Below, piece by piece: positions 1 through 7,128 of a stretch of DNA of 64,000 nucleotides. The notes beneath the pieces were generated by a model. That model had not been told where the DNA came from. It did no database searches and saw only the letters and a list, made by a program, of their open reading frames with translations. The translations under genes were made by a program, and so were the position numbers. The stretch's first letter is position 1. Every line of letters begins with the position of its first letter. This DNA comes from Corynebacterium jeikeium (lineage in GTDB: Bacteria > Actinomycetota > Actinomycetes > Mycobacteriales > Mycobacteriaceae): positions 1,488,001 to 1,552,000 of the forward strand of contig NZ_CP063195.1 in assembly GCF_028609885.1 (NCBI RefSeq), given 5' to 3'.

Positions 1-554
1 TTTGGGGCTTTCGGGCTTGCCTTGTTGGCTTTCTGGTGGGTGCGCAGTTTCTTGATGGCCCAGTCGTAGTGGCTGGGTGCTGCTGAGACCAGGTAGGAGC
101 CCAACGAGGTGGTTCCTGTCCACGGGAAGTACTTTTTAGTGAACAGCTCCTCATCGGTGAAGCTTTCGATGAGCTCGATGATCTGGGAATGGCTCGAGCC
201 CAGCATGTCCTGTATGTCGCCCAGTGACGTGTCTTGGTAGTGCTCCCAGATTTCCATGTTTAGGGATGGCGTGGTCCGCCACGTGTGAGGTGCGGGCAGG
301 AATGGCCGGGCAGTCCCGTTTTGATTGGCGTCAACGAAGTCGAACAGCATTTTTTGCCACGCATAGAGATGGGCAAGGACATCGCGCAGATTCTTGTCCC
401 TGCCCCAGTGGGGTTCAGGACGGTCGAAGTCAGCGCCGAAAAACAAGCCGACGCTTTCTATCTCTGGCCGCATGGAGTCAATCAATGATTGCAGCACGTC
501 CCATTGGGAGGTGGTTGCTGTCAGCAGTTCCGTTTTCGTTTTCGCTCGGGCCAT
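1..554 (-). CDS. ClbS/DfsB family four-helix bundle protein, 3' end cut by window edge
   Basis: The minus strand reads openly from an ATG at 554 to position 1, giving at least 184 residues with no stop. The N-terminus MARAKTKTELLTATTSQWDV, the internal WGRDKNLRDVLAHLYAWQKM segment and the C-terminal KKYFPWTGTTSLGSYLVSAA segment follow the ClbS/DfsB pattern of a DinB-like four-helix bundle. E. coli ClbS is a cyclopropane hydrolase giving self-resistance to colibactin, but most family members have no known substrate. The gene points away from the prophage genes and is separated from them by an IS. Whether it belongs to the prophage or to the host cannot be told here. Confidence 0.8.
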   Translation of the reverse strand, partial: MARAKTKTELLTATTSQWDVLQSLIDSMRPEIESVGLFFGADFDRPEPHWGRDKNLRDVLAHLYAWQKMLFDFVDANQNGTARPFLPAPHTWRTTPSLNMEIWEHYQDTSLGDIQDMLGSSHSQIIELIESFTDEELFTKKYFPWTGTTSLGSYLVSAAPSHYDWAIKKLRTHQKANKASPKAP

Positions 555-589
555 ACCCAATTAGAACACAGGACGGCGAGGAAGCACTA

Positions 590-1513
590 GGGCGTGTTGC
601 TAAATGGTGTTCCGGGGTGCGTGGGTGATGCTGGAGTCATGTCGAGAGGTGTCATCACCGACGAGGTCTGGGAGCTGATCGGGGACGTGTTCCCTGCGGT
701 GAACACGAGGGGCCGCCCGCCGGTGGGCCGGCGCACGGTGGTTGAGGCGACCGCGTGGCGGTTCCGGACGGGGTCAGCATGGAGGGACCTGCCCGAGCGT
801 TTCGGGAACTGGAACACGATCTACAAGAACTTCCGCCGATGGGCGACCGAGGGTGTCTGGGAGGACCTGCTCACCCATGTCCAGCGGCGGGCCTCGCTCG
901 CGGGCGAGGTCGACTGGGTCGTGTCGGTGGATTCATCGATCGCGCGTGTGCATCAGCACGGTGCGACCCTGCCCCGGGGCACAGGGGGCTCCATCGAACT
1001 ACAAGAGATCCGGGCCGGAGCCGTGTGACCACGCGATCGGCCGGTCACGAGGTGGTTTGACGACGAAGATCCACCTGGTCTGCGATGGGCGAGCTCGCCC
1101 GCTGGCGTTCGTGCTGACCGGTGGACAGGTCGCGGACACGAGCGTGTTCACCTGCGTGCTCGACGAGATCCGCGTCCCCGGGCGAGGCCAGGCGCGCACG
1201 AGGCCGGACCGGGTGCTCGCGGACAAGGGGTACCCGTCGAAGAAGAACCGTGCCTGGCTGCGCGAGCGCGGTATCAAGGCCACGATCCCCGAGCGCGCTG
1301 ACCAGATCGAGAAGCGTCAAAAGAGGCCGGGCCGACCGATCGACTTCGGCAACGAGCAGCGGGAACGCTACAAAGGGCGCAACGTCATCGAACGATGCTT
1401 CAACGCAGTGAAGCAGTGGCGAGGGCTCGCTTCCCGGTTCGACAAGACCGCCCGCTCCTACGCGGCCGGAATCTACCTCTCCGCCACCCTCCAATGGATT
1501 TAGCAACACGCCC
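590..1513 (+). mobile_element. IS5-family (IS427 group) insertion sequence
   Basis: Perfect terminal inverted repeats GGGCGTGTTGCTAAAT lie at 590-605 and, inverted, at 1498-1513. The element is about 924 bp and is flanked by a TA duplication inside CTAG on both sides (587-590 and 1513-1516), which matches the IS427-group preference. It carries one transposase in two frames. It landed directly before the ribosome binding site of the small terminase gene. Confidence 0.9.
639..1503 (+). CDS. IS5-family DDE transposase in two overlapping frames
   Basis: The first frame starts at ATG 639 (MSRGVITDEVWELIGDVF) and stops at 1028. It holds the DUF4096-type N-terminal domain and the first catalytic Asp in VSVDSS. 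The second frame, which stops at 1503, supplies DHAIGRSRGGLTTK, the second Asp in LADKGY and the Glu in VIERCFNAVKQWRG. Family alignment puts the frame change near 1010-1025, where a +1 shift joins them. Many IS427 elements use programmed frameshifting, so the split may be natural. I see no classic slippery heptamer at the join, so a disabling mutation is also possible. All three DDE residues are present across the two frames. Confidence 0.85.
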
Positions 1514-1530
1514 TAGAGGAGGTTTACGTC

Positions 1531-2106
1531 GTGGCCAAAGACGGCACCAACCGAGGCGGACGCAGAGTCCGTGCCGGGGCGAAACCCGAGGCGCTGAACG
1601 ACAAGCTCGCCTCAGGTCGACCTGCCACCAGGCTCACCACACCGGCCGAGCTCGATGTGTTCGACCTGGACGGCACCGACATCGGCGATGGTGCGCTGCT
1701 CGCAGGCGAGACGATGCCTGAACCTAGCGAATACCTGTCGGCCGAGCAGCGCGACGGCCAACCGCTCGGTGCGGACCTGGTCTACCGGGAGACCTGGAAC
1801 TGGCTGGATGAACGCGGCTGCACCGAGTTCGTCTCCAAACGCTTAATTGAGCAGTACGCGCAGGCGTTCGCCCGATACATCCAGTGCGAGCAGGCAATCT
1901 CCAAGTTCGGTCTGCTCGGCAAACACCCCACCACGGGCGCTGCGATCGCCAGCCCGTTCGTGGCCATGTCGCAGTCGTTCGGCAAGCAGGCCAACGTGTA
2001 CTGGTACGAGATCTTCGACATCGTGCGTGCCACCTGCACCACCGACTACTCCGGCACCACGCCAGGCGATGAGGTCATGGAGCAGCTGCTCAAAGCCTCC
2101 TCCTAA
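1531..2106 (+). CDS. Phage terminase small subunit, P27 family
   Basis: A 191-residue protein with a GTG start preceded by GAGGAGG at about 1516-1522. It is the DNA-recognition partner of the large terminase during genome packaging. The basic N-terminus (GGRRVRAGAKPEALNDK) and the helical C-terminal half with YAQAFARYIQCEQAI match the P27/Terminase_4 family. It is the first phage gene in the window, and the IS at 590-1513 ends only three bases before its ribosome binding site, so its native promoter may have been cut off. Unusually, two DNA-modification genes and a cluster of small genes separate it from the large terminase at 7129. Confidence 0.8.
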   Translation: MAKDGTNRGGRRVRAGAKPEALNDKLASGRPATRLTTPAELDVFDLDGTDIGDGALLAGETMPEPSEYLSAEQRDGQPLGADLVYRETWNWLDERGCTEFVSKRLIEQYAQAFARYIQCEQAISKFGLLGKHPTTGAAIASPFVAMSQSFGKQANVYWYEIFDIVRATCTTDYSGTTPGDEVMEQLLKASS

Positions 2107-2135
2107 GGCCCCTCATCCCGCTTGTTTCGTTTCTG

Positions 2136-2166
2136 GCCTGCCCGGCACCCGGGCGGGCTTTCTTGT
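2136..2166 (+). terminator. Rho-independent terminator after the small terminase gene
   Basis: A nine-base stem GCCTGCCCG / CGGGCGGGC (one T-G pair) with a short loop is followed by TTTCTTGTT. It sits between the small terminase and the SAM synthetase gene. Confidence 0.65.
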
Positions 2167-2194
2167 TGTTCGCATTTGTGAAAGGAGCCCTCGC

Positions 2195-3385
2195 GTGTCT
2201 GTAGTGCGAAGTGCTGAATCTGTGTGTATCGGCCACCCCGACAAGCTGTGCGACCTGATCGCAGATCACATCCTCGATGACATCCTTACCCGCGACCCGG
2301 CGGCACGCGTGGCCGTTGAGGTCATGGCGAGTGGCAGGCGCATCATCGTCACCGGCGAGATCACCACCACCATCCGGCCGCAGCTGCGCGCCTGCGCGCG
2401 GGAGGCGCTGCGCCGGGCCGGGTACAACCCGAACCGGTTTGTCATCTACGTGTGGGTGCGCCGCCAATCCGCCGACATCGGCGCAGGTGTTACAACCTCC
2501 ATCGAGGCGCGTGCAGGTGATGAGTCGGCGTATGCGAGCCTGGGGGCGGGTGACCAGGGCACCGTCTACGGGTACGCCACGAGCGAGACGCCCCAGCGCC
2601 TGCCGCTGCCGCTCGTGCTCGCCCACGAGATCTGCCGCCGCCTCGATACAGCCCGCACCGACGGCACGATCCGTGGGATCGGCCCCGACGGCAAATCCCA
2701 AGTCAGTGTGGTCTACGACGAGCTGGGCACTCCGGTCGGCATCGACACCGTGATCGTCTCAATCCAGCACAATGCAGACAAAGACCCCGAGGCGCTTGAA
2801 CGGGAGGTGCGCACGCTGGTCGTCGCCCCGGCCATCGAGGCGCACCTGCCCGGTGCCACGGCTGAGCGCGTGTTGGTCAACCCGTCCGGTCGGTTTGTCA
2901 CCGGTGGGCCCACCGCTGACACCGGGCTGACCGGACGCAAGCTCATGGTCGACACCTACGGTGGGCTCGGCCCGCACGGCGGTGGCGCGTTCTCGGGTAA
3001 GGACCCCTCCAAGGTCGACCGAACGGGCGCGTACATGGCGCGGCTCATCGCGAAAACCGTGGTGGATGCGCGCCTGGCCGAAGAATGCCACGTCGCTATC
3101 TCCTATGCGATTGGTAAGGCTGACCCGGTCGCGTTCCGCATCGACACCTTCGGCACCGGTCAGCACCCGGATTGGCTGCTCACCGACGCCGCCCAGGCGG
3201 TCTTCCCGCTGCGACCGGCCGCGATGATCGAACACCTGCACCTGCGTTCTCCGATCTACGCGAAGCTGTCCACCTACGGGCACATGGGACATGGTCTGAG
3301 CGAGTGGGAATGGACGCTGCCGTTTACCGACAAGCTCAAGACGGAGGTGAAGGACCGTGCTCATCAAGCAGCTACCCATCAGTGA
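2195..3385 (+). CDS. metK: Phage-encoded S-adenosylmethionine synthetase
   Basis: A 396-residue methionine adenosyltransferase, making SAM from methionine and ATP in the cytoplasm. Diagnostic motifs are ESVCIGHPDKLCD (residues 8-20), GAGDQG (117-122), a KSQV strand, and near the C-terminus FVTGGPTADTGLTGRK, DTYGG and GGGAFSGKDPSKVDR. Length and motif order fit a full, probably active enzyme. The open frame extends upstream to 1847, but GTG 2195 is preceded by AAAGGAG and gives the family N-terminus. It overlaps the next gene, a DNA methyltransferase, by 29 bases, which suggests it feeds SAM to phage DNA methylation. It is divergent from housekeeping MetK, with V-R-S-A-E-S-V in place of the usual F-T-S-E-S-V start. 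Confidence 0.92.
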   Translation: MSVVRSAESVCIGHPDKLCDLIADHILDDILTRDPAARVAVEVMASGRRIIVTGEITTTIRPQLRACAREALRRAGYNPNRFVIYVWVRRQSADIGAGVTTSIEARAGDESAYASLGAGDQGTVYGYATSETPQRLPLPLVLAHEICRRLDTARTDGTIRGIGPDGKSQVSVVYDELGTPVGIDTVIVSIQHNADKDPEALEREVRTLVVAPAIEAHLPGATAERVLVNPSGRFVTGGPTADTGLTGRKLMVDTYGGLGPHGGGAFSGKDPSKVDRTGAYMARLIAKTVVDARLAEECHVAISYAIGKADPVAFRIDTFGTGQHPDWLLTDAAQAVFPLRPAAMIEHLHLRSPIYAKLSTYGHMGHGLSEWEWTLPFTDKLKTEVKDRAHQAATHQ

Positions 3386-4607
3386 GCTCGAGCCCGCCGA
3401 CTACAACCCGCGTAAGGACCTGAAGCCCGGCGATGCGGACTACGAGAAACTCAAGCGGTCGCTGACCGAGTTCGGTTACGTCGAGCCGGTGATCTACAAC
3501 CGCACCACCGGTCACGTCGTCGGCGGCCACCAGCGCCTGAAAGTGCTCGCTGACCTCGGCCATACCGATGTTGACTGCGTGGTCGTCGAACTGGACGAGA
3601 CCCGCGAGAAGGCCCTGAACGTCGCATTGAACAAGATCAGCGGCGACTGGGATGAATCCAAGCTGGCCCTGCTCATCGCCGACCTGGACGCGGCCGACTT
3701 TGATGCTGAGCTCACCGGCTTCGACGATGACGAAATCCAGGCGATGATTGGTTCCCTCGACGATGACGAGGTCACCGATGACGGCTTCGATCTCACCGCC
3801 GCGCTCGAGGCCGCCTCCTTCGTCCAGCGCGGGGACATCTGGACCATCGGCAGGCACCGGCTGGTCTGCGGGGACGCTACCAACGCAGACGATGTCGCGG
3901 TGCTCATGGATGGCAAGAGCGCGAACCTGGTGCTTACCGACCCGCCCTACAACGTCGCCTTCGAGTCCTCCGACGGGCTCACGATCAAAAACGACGCGAT
4001 GAAGGCCGACTCGTTCTACGAGTTCCTACTCGCGGCGTTTACCAACATGGCGGGTGTTCTCGACAAGGGCGGGTCGGCGTATGTGTTTCACGCCGACACC
4101 GAAGGGCTGAACTTCCGCAAAGCGTTCATCGATGCCGGGTTCAAGCTCTCCGGCTGCTGCATCTGGGTCAAAGACTCCCTCGTGCTGGGACGCTCGCCGT
4201 ACCAGTGGCAGCACGAACCGGTCCTCTACGGGTGGAAGCAGGGAGCCAAGCACAAGTGGTTCGCTGACCGGAAACAGACCACGATCTGGAACTTCGCCAA
4301 GCCGCGAAAGAACTCCGACCACCCGACGAGCAAGCCGCTGGACCTGCTGGCCTATCCGATCCGCAACTCCACCCAGGCCAACGCGATCATCCTCGACACC
4401 TTCGCTGGCAGCGGTTCGACCCTGATGGCCGCCGAGCAGACCGACCGCATCGCCTACCTCATGGAGTTGGACGAGAAGTACGCCTCGGTGATCCTGCGCC
4501 GCTACGCCGAGGCGACCGGGGATGCGGCCGGGATCACCTGCCAGCGCGACGGCACCCAGTACGCCTACCTGGATCTGGTCAAACAGGTCGACCGCGACCG
4601 CGAATAA
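3357..4607 (+). CDS. ParB-domain site-specific DNA methyltransferase (beta class)
   Basis: A 416-residue fusion. Residues 1-100 form a ParB/Srx-like domain (SELEPADYNPRKDL, VVGGHQRLKVL). The C-terminal part is an amino-methyltransferase with DPPY at 195-198 and the SAM-binding FAGSGS at 349-354. The catalytic motif preceding the SAM motif is the beta-class order, so the product should be N6-methyladenine or N4-methylcytosine. The GTG start lies within metK, so the two genes are probably translationally coupled. No matching restriction enzyme is present, which suggests a solitary protective or regulatory phage methylase. The target sequence cannot be read from the protein. Confidence 0.9.
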   Translation: MLIKQLPISELEPADYNPRKDLKPGDADYEKLKRSLTEFGYVEPVIYNRTTGHVVGGHQRLKVLADLGHTDVDCVVVELDETREKALNVALNKISGDWDESKLALLIADLDAADFDAELTGFDDDEIQAMIGSLDDDEVTDDGFDLTAALEAASFVQRGDIWTIGRHRLVCGDATNADDVAVLMDGKSANLVLTDPPYNVAFESSDGLTIKNDAMKADSFYEFLLAAFTNMAGVLDKGGSAYVFHADTEGLNFRKAFIDAGFKLSGCCIWVKDSLVLGRSPYQWQHEPVLYGWKQGAKHKWFADRKQTTIWNFAKPRKNSDHPTSKPLDLLAYPIRNSTQANAIILDTFAGSGSTLMAAEQTDRIAYLMELDEKYASVILRRYAEATGDAAGITCQRDGTQYAYLDLVKQVDRDRE

Positions 4608-4651
4608 AACCCCGCAATATGCAGGGAAAACAGGGGCGTGAAACTGAGCCG

Positions 4652-4709
4652 TTGATGAGGGCAAAAACGACTGGATAAGCGGAAAAACGTATGGCTGTAT
4701 GTACATGAC
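4652..4709 (+). promoter_or_regulatory. Phage 58 bp regulatory repeat, copy 1
   Basis: First of three near-identical intergenic blocks. The shared core is GGGCAAA, then GACTGGATAAGCG, six or so variable bases, TATGGCTGTATGTACAT. It includes the perfect 8 bp palindrome ATGTACAT (4699-4706), 47 bases before the start codon of the next gene. It is probably a promoter/operator for the small-gene cluster; the role is inferred from position and conservation. Confidence 0.65.
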
Positions 4710-4753
4710 CAAGCACCCCTAGACCTGGGGGAACCGAGCGAAAAGGACTGGTC

Positions 4754-4939
4754 ATGAGTGAATTACACATCGAAATCAGCGAGCTCATCGCAGCCGGAGT
4801 CAACGTCTACGACCCCGAGGAAACCCTGCGGGTTGCCACAGCACGCGGCTACCAGCTGGTGGTGCGCGTGATCGAGCACGACCCGAAGCGTTTCCTCACC
4901 ATGGTGGCCGCCTGGTTCGAGCAGGAGGTCGTGGCATGA
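4754..4939 (+). CDS. Small phage protein of unknown function (61 aa)
   Basis: ATG start preceded by AAAGGAC at 4742-4747. The protein is mostly helical with no motif I recognise (SELIAAGVNVYDPEETLRVA, RFLTMVAAWFEQEVV). Its stop overlaps the next start as ATGA, so the two are probably co-translated. It is the first gene after repeat copy 1. Confidence 0.65.
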   Translation: MSELHIEISELIAAGVNVYDPEETLRVATARGYQLVVRVIEHDPKRFLTMVAAWFEQEVVA

Positions 4940-5586
4940 GCATCCTCGCCTTCACCCCGCACAAAACGGGCAGGAAAAAGCTCGCCCAGCTTCTCGCCGA
5001 TCACCTTGGCACCGAGGCCACCTATCTGGGCACGCCCTCGTTTGCCTACCAGATCGCAGACGCCACGCTGGATCGGGACTGGACCCTCTACCTGCCAGAT
5101 GGCATCGAGGCGCAGGCCGTGCTCGAGGCCGCCCACAAGGCGGGCTTTGAAACCGCCGACCCGGGCGAGGTGGCGTTGACGGTCACGATGCCCACCACCG
5201 GGTGGAGTGAGCGCACTCGCGCCAACCTCGAAGCGCTCCTGGCAGCCAAAGGGCCACTGATCGCCAAGGCCCTGGGCATCCCGGCCACACCCATCGAGTT
5301 CAACGATGACGAGACCGTCTCGTTCCCGTGGTGTGAGTCGATTACGCCGGAGACGGCACGCGAGGCGGTGATCCCGCTTGTGGCCAGGCTCTGCCAGCGC
5401 GCCCAGGAGGCAACCCGGATCCGCTCCACGCCGCCAGCACCGGGCAATGACAAGTACACGATGCGCTGCTTCCTGCTTTCCCTGGGCTTCATCGGCCCCG
5501 AATACAAGCAGGCACGCCGCATCCTGCTGGCAGGCCTGGAAGGGGACGCCGCCTGGCGCACCCCGACGAGCAGGAAGGAGGATTGA
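4936..5586 (+). CDS. Phage protein resembling Firmicutes prophage 'virulence-associated' proteins (216 aa)
   Basis: It starts at ATG 4936, overlapping the previous stop. The N-terminal half contains TPSFAYQIADATLD and the C-terminal end MRCFLLSLGFIGPEYKQAR. I recall these from a conserved prophage family often labelled 'virulence protein' in Clostridia, with no proven biochemical role. No catalytic motif, membrane segment or signal peptide is visible. It lies between the 61-residue gene and the DUF4314 gene in a tight, overlapping run, so it is part of one transcription unit. The recalled family match is unverified. Confidence 0.6.
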   Translation: MSILAFTPHKTGRKKLAQLLADHLGTEATYLGTPSFAYQIADATLDRDWTLYLPDGIEAQAVLEAAHKAGFETADPGEVALTVTMPTTGWSERTRANLEALLAAKGPLIAKALGIPATPIEFNDDETVSFPWCESITPETAREAVIPLVARLCQRAQEATRIRSTPPAPGNDKYTMRCFLLSLGFIGPEYKQARRILLAGLEGDAAWRTPTSRKED

Positions 5587-5588
5587 CC

Positions 5589-5786
5589 ATGACTCCTGGC
5601 CAGCGGGTGCGCCTGATCGCCACCAGCGACCCGTACACGACGCTGCGCCCCGGTGTGCTTGGCACCGTGGCGTTCGTCGACGACCTCGGCACCGTCCACG
5701 TCGACTGGGACACCGGATCGAACCTGGGGCTCATCCCGGGCGAGGACTCCTGGGAAACCCTACCCACTGAAAAGCCCGAAAAATAG
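5589..5786 (+). CDS. DUF4314-like small phage protein
   Basis: A 65-residue protein from ATG 5589. A TTG at 5583, overlapping the upstream stop, is an alternative start. The sequence (TPGQRVRLIATSDPYTTLRPG, GTVHVDWDTGSNLGLIPGED) has the all-beta, SH3/KOW-like pattern of DUF4314. That family is commonly found next to methylases and terminases in prophages. The function is unknown. Repeat copy 2 starts five bases after its stop. Confidence 0.75.
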   Translation: MTPGQRVRLIATSDPYTTLRPGVLGTVAFVDDLGTVHVDWDTGSNLGLIPGEDSWETLPTEKPEK

Positions 5787-5790
5787 CGGC

Positions 5791-5848
5791 TCATCAGGGC
5801 AAATAGTGACTGGATATGCGGCACAACGTATGGCTGTATGTACATACC
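5791..5848 (+). promoter_or_regulatory. Phage 58 bp regulatory repeat, copy 2
   Basis: Second copy of the block at 4652, with the same GGGCAAAT, GACTGGATA and TATGGCTGTATGTACAT elements. The palindrome ATGTACAT is at 5838-5845, 35 bases upstream of ATG 5881. The spacing to the gene is similar to that of copy 3. Confidence 0.65.
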
Positions 5849-5880
5849 GAAAGCACACCACCTCAGGGAAGGACACAGCC

Positions 5881-6216
5881 ATGAACCCCCAGCCACAGAT
5901 GAGCATCGAAGAGGACACCACCCAGCACCTGGTCAAGGACGCGAACCGGCTCGGCTACACCATCGTCACCATCGACACCACAGACGACCTCGCGATCGAG
6001 ATCCGCCCCGCAGCCCGCCTGCCGTACACCCCGCCCTTGTACCGGGATTGGCAGACCGGCCAGTGGACGATCCAAACCACCTCATACGGCTCCCTCGACC
6101 CGGAAGAGATCGAGAAGGTCACCGACGGCTACCGACGCGCCATTGCCATGGTCAGCGAACTGGCACCCCTGAACGCCCGCGACCTGGTGAACTACAGCAT
6201 CACCCGCAACGCCTGA
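5881..6216 (+). CDS. Small phage protein of unknown function (111 aa)
   Basis: ATG 5881 is preceded by GGGAAGGACA, a good ribosome binding site; the frame is open further upstream but only this start has one. The N-terminus is acidic (QMSIEEDTTQHLVKDAN), the middle is beta-rich with a proline/tyrosine patch (ARLPYTPPLYRDWQTG), and the end is helical. I do not recognise a family. It is preceded by repeat copy 2 and followed by a hairpin. Confidence 0.65.
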   Translation: MNPQPQMSIEEDTTQHLVKDANRLGYTIVTIDTTDDLAIEIRPAARLPYTPPLYRDWQTGQWTIQTTSYGSLDPEEIEKVTDGYRRAIAMVSELAPLNARDLVNYSITRNA

Positions 6217-6231
6217 CCTTTTGGCACCCGC

Positions 6232-6254
6232 AAACCCTGCCACGAGCGGGGTTT
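6232..6254 (+). terminator. Candidate transcription terminator hairpin
   Basis: AAACCCTGC and GCGGGGTTT form a nine-base stem with loop CACGA, 16 bases after a stop codon. There is no clear U-tract after it, so termination is plausible but not assured. Confidence 0.45.
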
Positions 6255-6320
6255 CCTCTCGTCACAAGCCTTGTTTCTCCACGGTTTTCTTAAGTGCTGT
6301 AGATCCCAAAAAATAGTGCC

Positions 6321-6377
6321 TGATCTGGGCAAATACGACTGGATAAGCGCCCGCACCTATGGCTGTATGTACATGAC
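6321..6377 (+). promoter_or_regulatory. Phage 58 bp regulatory repeat, copy 3
   Basis: Third copy: GGGCAAATACGACTGGATAAG, a variable stretch, then TATGGCTGTATGTACATGAC. The palindrome ATGTACAT is at 6367-6374, 36 bases before ATG 6411. It sits downstream of a terminator-like hairpin, as expected for a fresh transcription start. Confidence 0.65.
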
Positions 6378-6410
6378 AAAAGAACAGCCCCTCAGGAAAG
6401 GACAACAGCC

Positions 6411-6698
6411 ATGAACACCACCGAGAAGCTCACCACCGAAGCCCTGCAGATGCGCGTCGACTCCTACGGGGCGATCCTCGCCCACGGCGACTACACGCTG
6501 GCTTCTTTCGCGACCTGGACCAAGAAAGACGGCTACGGCAACAGCGCCCATGTCTACCGCCTCACCGAAGCTCCGATCGACGGCTTCGGCCCGAACGCAC
6601 GCGGCCGCAGCGAATGCGCCCTGGAGCTCATCGCCGAGGCCGACCACCTTTTCGCAGACGCCGGGCACGCCATCGCCTGGGCCCTGACCCAGATCTAA
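6411..6698 (+). CDS. Small phage protein of unknown function (95 aa)
   Basis: ATG 6411 follows AGGAAAGGACA. The first eight bases of the gene (ATGAACAC versus ATGAACCC) and the leader resemble those of the gene at 5881, so the upstream modules share ancestry. The protein has a beta-rich centre (YGAILAHGDYTLASFATW) and a helical C-terminus (CALELIAEADHLFADAGHAI). No family recognised. Confidence 0.65.
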   Translation: MNTTEKLTTEALQMRVDSYGAILAHGDYTLASFATWTKKDGYGNSAHVYRLTEAPIDGFGPNARGRSECALELIAEADHLFADAGHAIAWALTQI

Positions 6699-6731
6699 CC
6701 CACACCCCACCAAGGCCAAGGAGGACACCCG

Positions 6732-7022
6732 ATGGACGCCACCAGAGAGCTGGTCACCAACCACCTGGAGATTCCCGCCGACGCGGTGGCCCACGGTGAC
6801 ATTCAGGCCGCCGCCGAGATCCCCTTCAGCGTCCTCGACGAGCTCGCCGAGGAGGTCGGGGCCGAGAAGATCCCGGTCCACACGCTCAGCCGCATCGGCT
6901 GGCACTACACCAAAGCCGACCAGATCATCGCCCTGGCCAGGCAGCGCGGCCTGTCCGATTGGCGCTACGGCGGCTTCGACACCGGCCAGGTGGTCGCCGA
7001 CTTCCGCGCCACCTACTGCTAA
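6732..7022 (+). CDS. Small phage protein of unknown function (96 aa)
   Basis: ATG 6732 follows AAGGAGGACACCCG. It is acidic and helical in the first half (FSVLDELAEEVGAEKIPVHT), with an aromatic C-terminal part (LSDWRYGGFDTGQVV). It shares a transcription unit with the 95-residue gene and is followed by a terminator. No family recognised. Confidence 0.65.
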   Translation: MDATRELVTNHLEIPADAVAHGDIQAAAEIPFSVLDELAEEVGAEKIPVHTLSRIGWHYTKADQIIALARQRGLSDWRYGGFDTGQVVADFRATYC

Positions 7023-7075
7023 CCCGCCTGCCGCCCCGACCACGCAGACGGGCCGGGCCCTGCACGAACTGTTTC

Positions 7076-7097
7076 GCCCCACACGGTTGGGGCTTTT
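7076..7097 (+). terminator. Rho-independent terminator before the large terminase gene
   Basis: GCCCCA / TGGGGC stem with a CACGGT loop, followed by TTTT. It ends the small-gene cluster 31 bases before the large terminase start. Confidence 0.7.
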
Positions 7098-7128
7098 CTT
7101 ATGCCCCGAGGAAGGAGCTGCCGCCACG

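Noticed and set aside
1847..2194. Long upstream extension of the metK frame
   Set aside because: It runs antiphase through the small terminase gene, has no ribosome binding site and no similarity to MetK; GTG 2195 gives the family start.
2195..4607. Restriction-modification system
   Set aside because: The methylase has no neighbouring endonuclease; hsdM fragments at 31234 and 42316 are truncated and lack hsdR and hsdS in the window.
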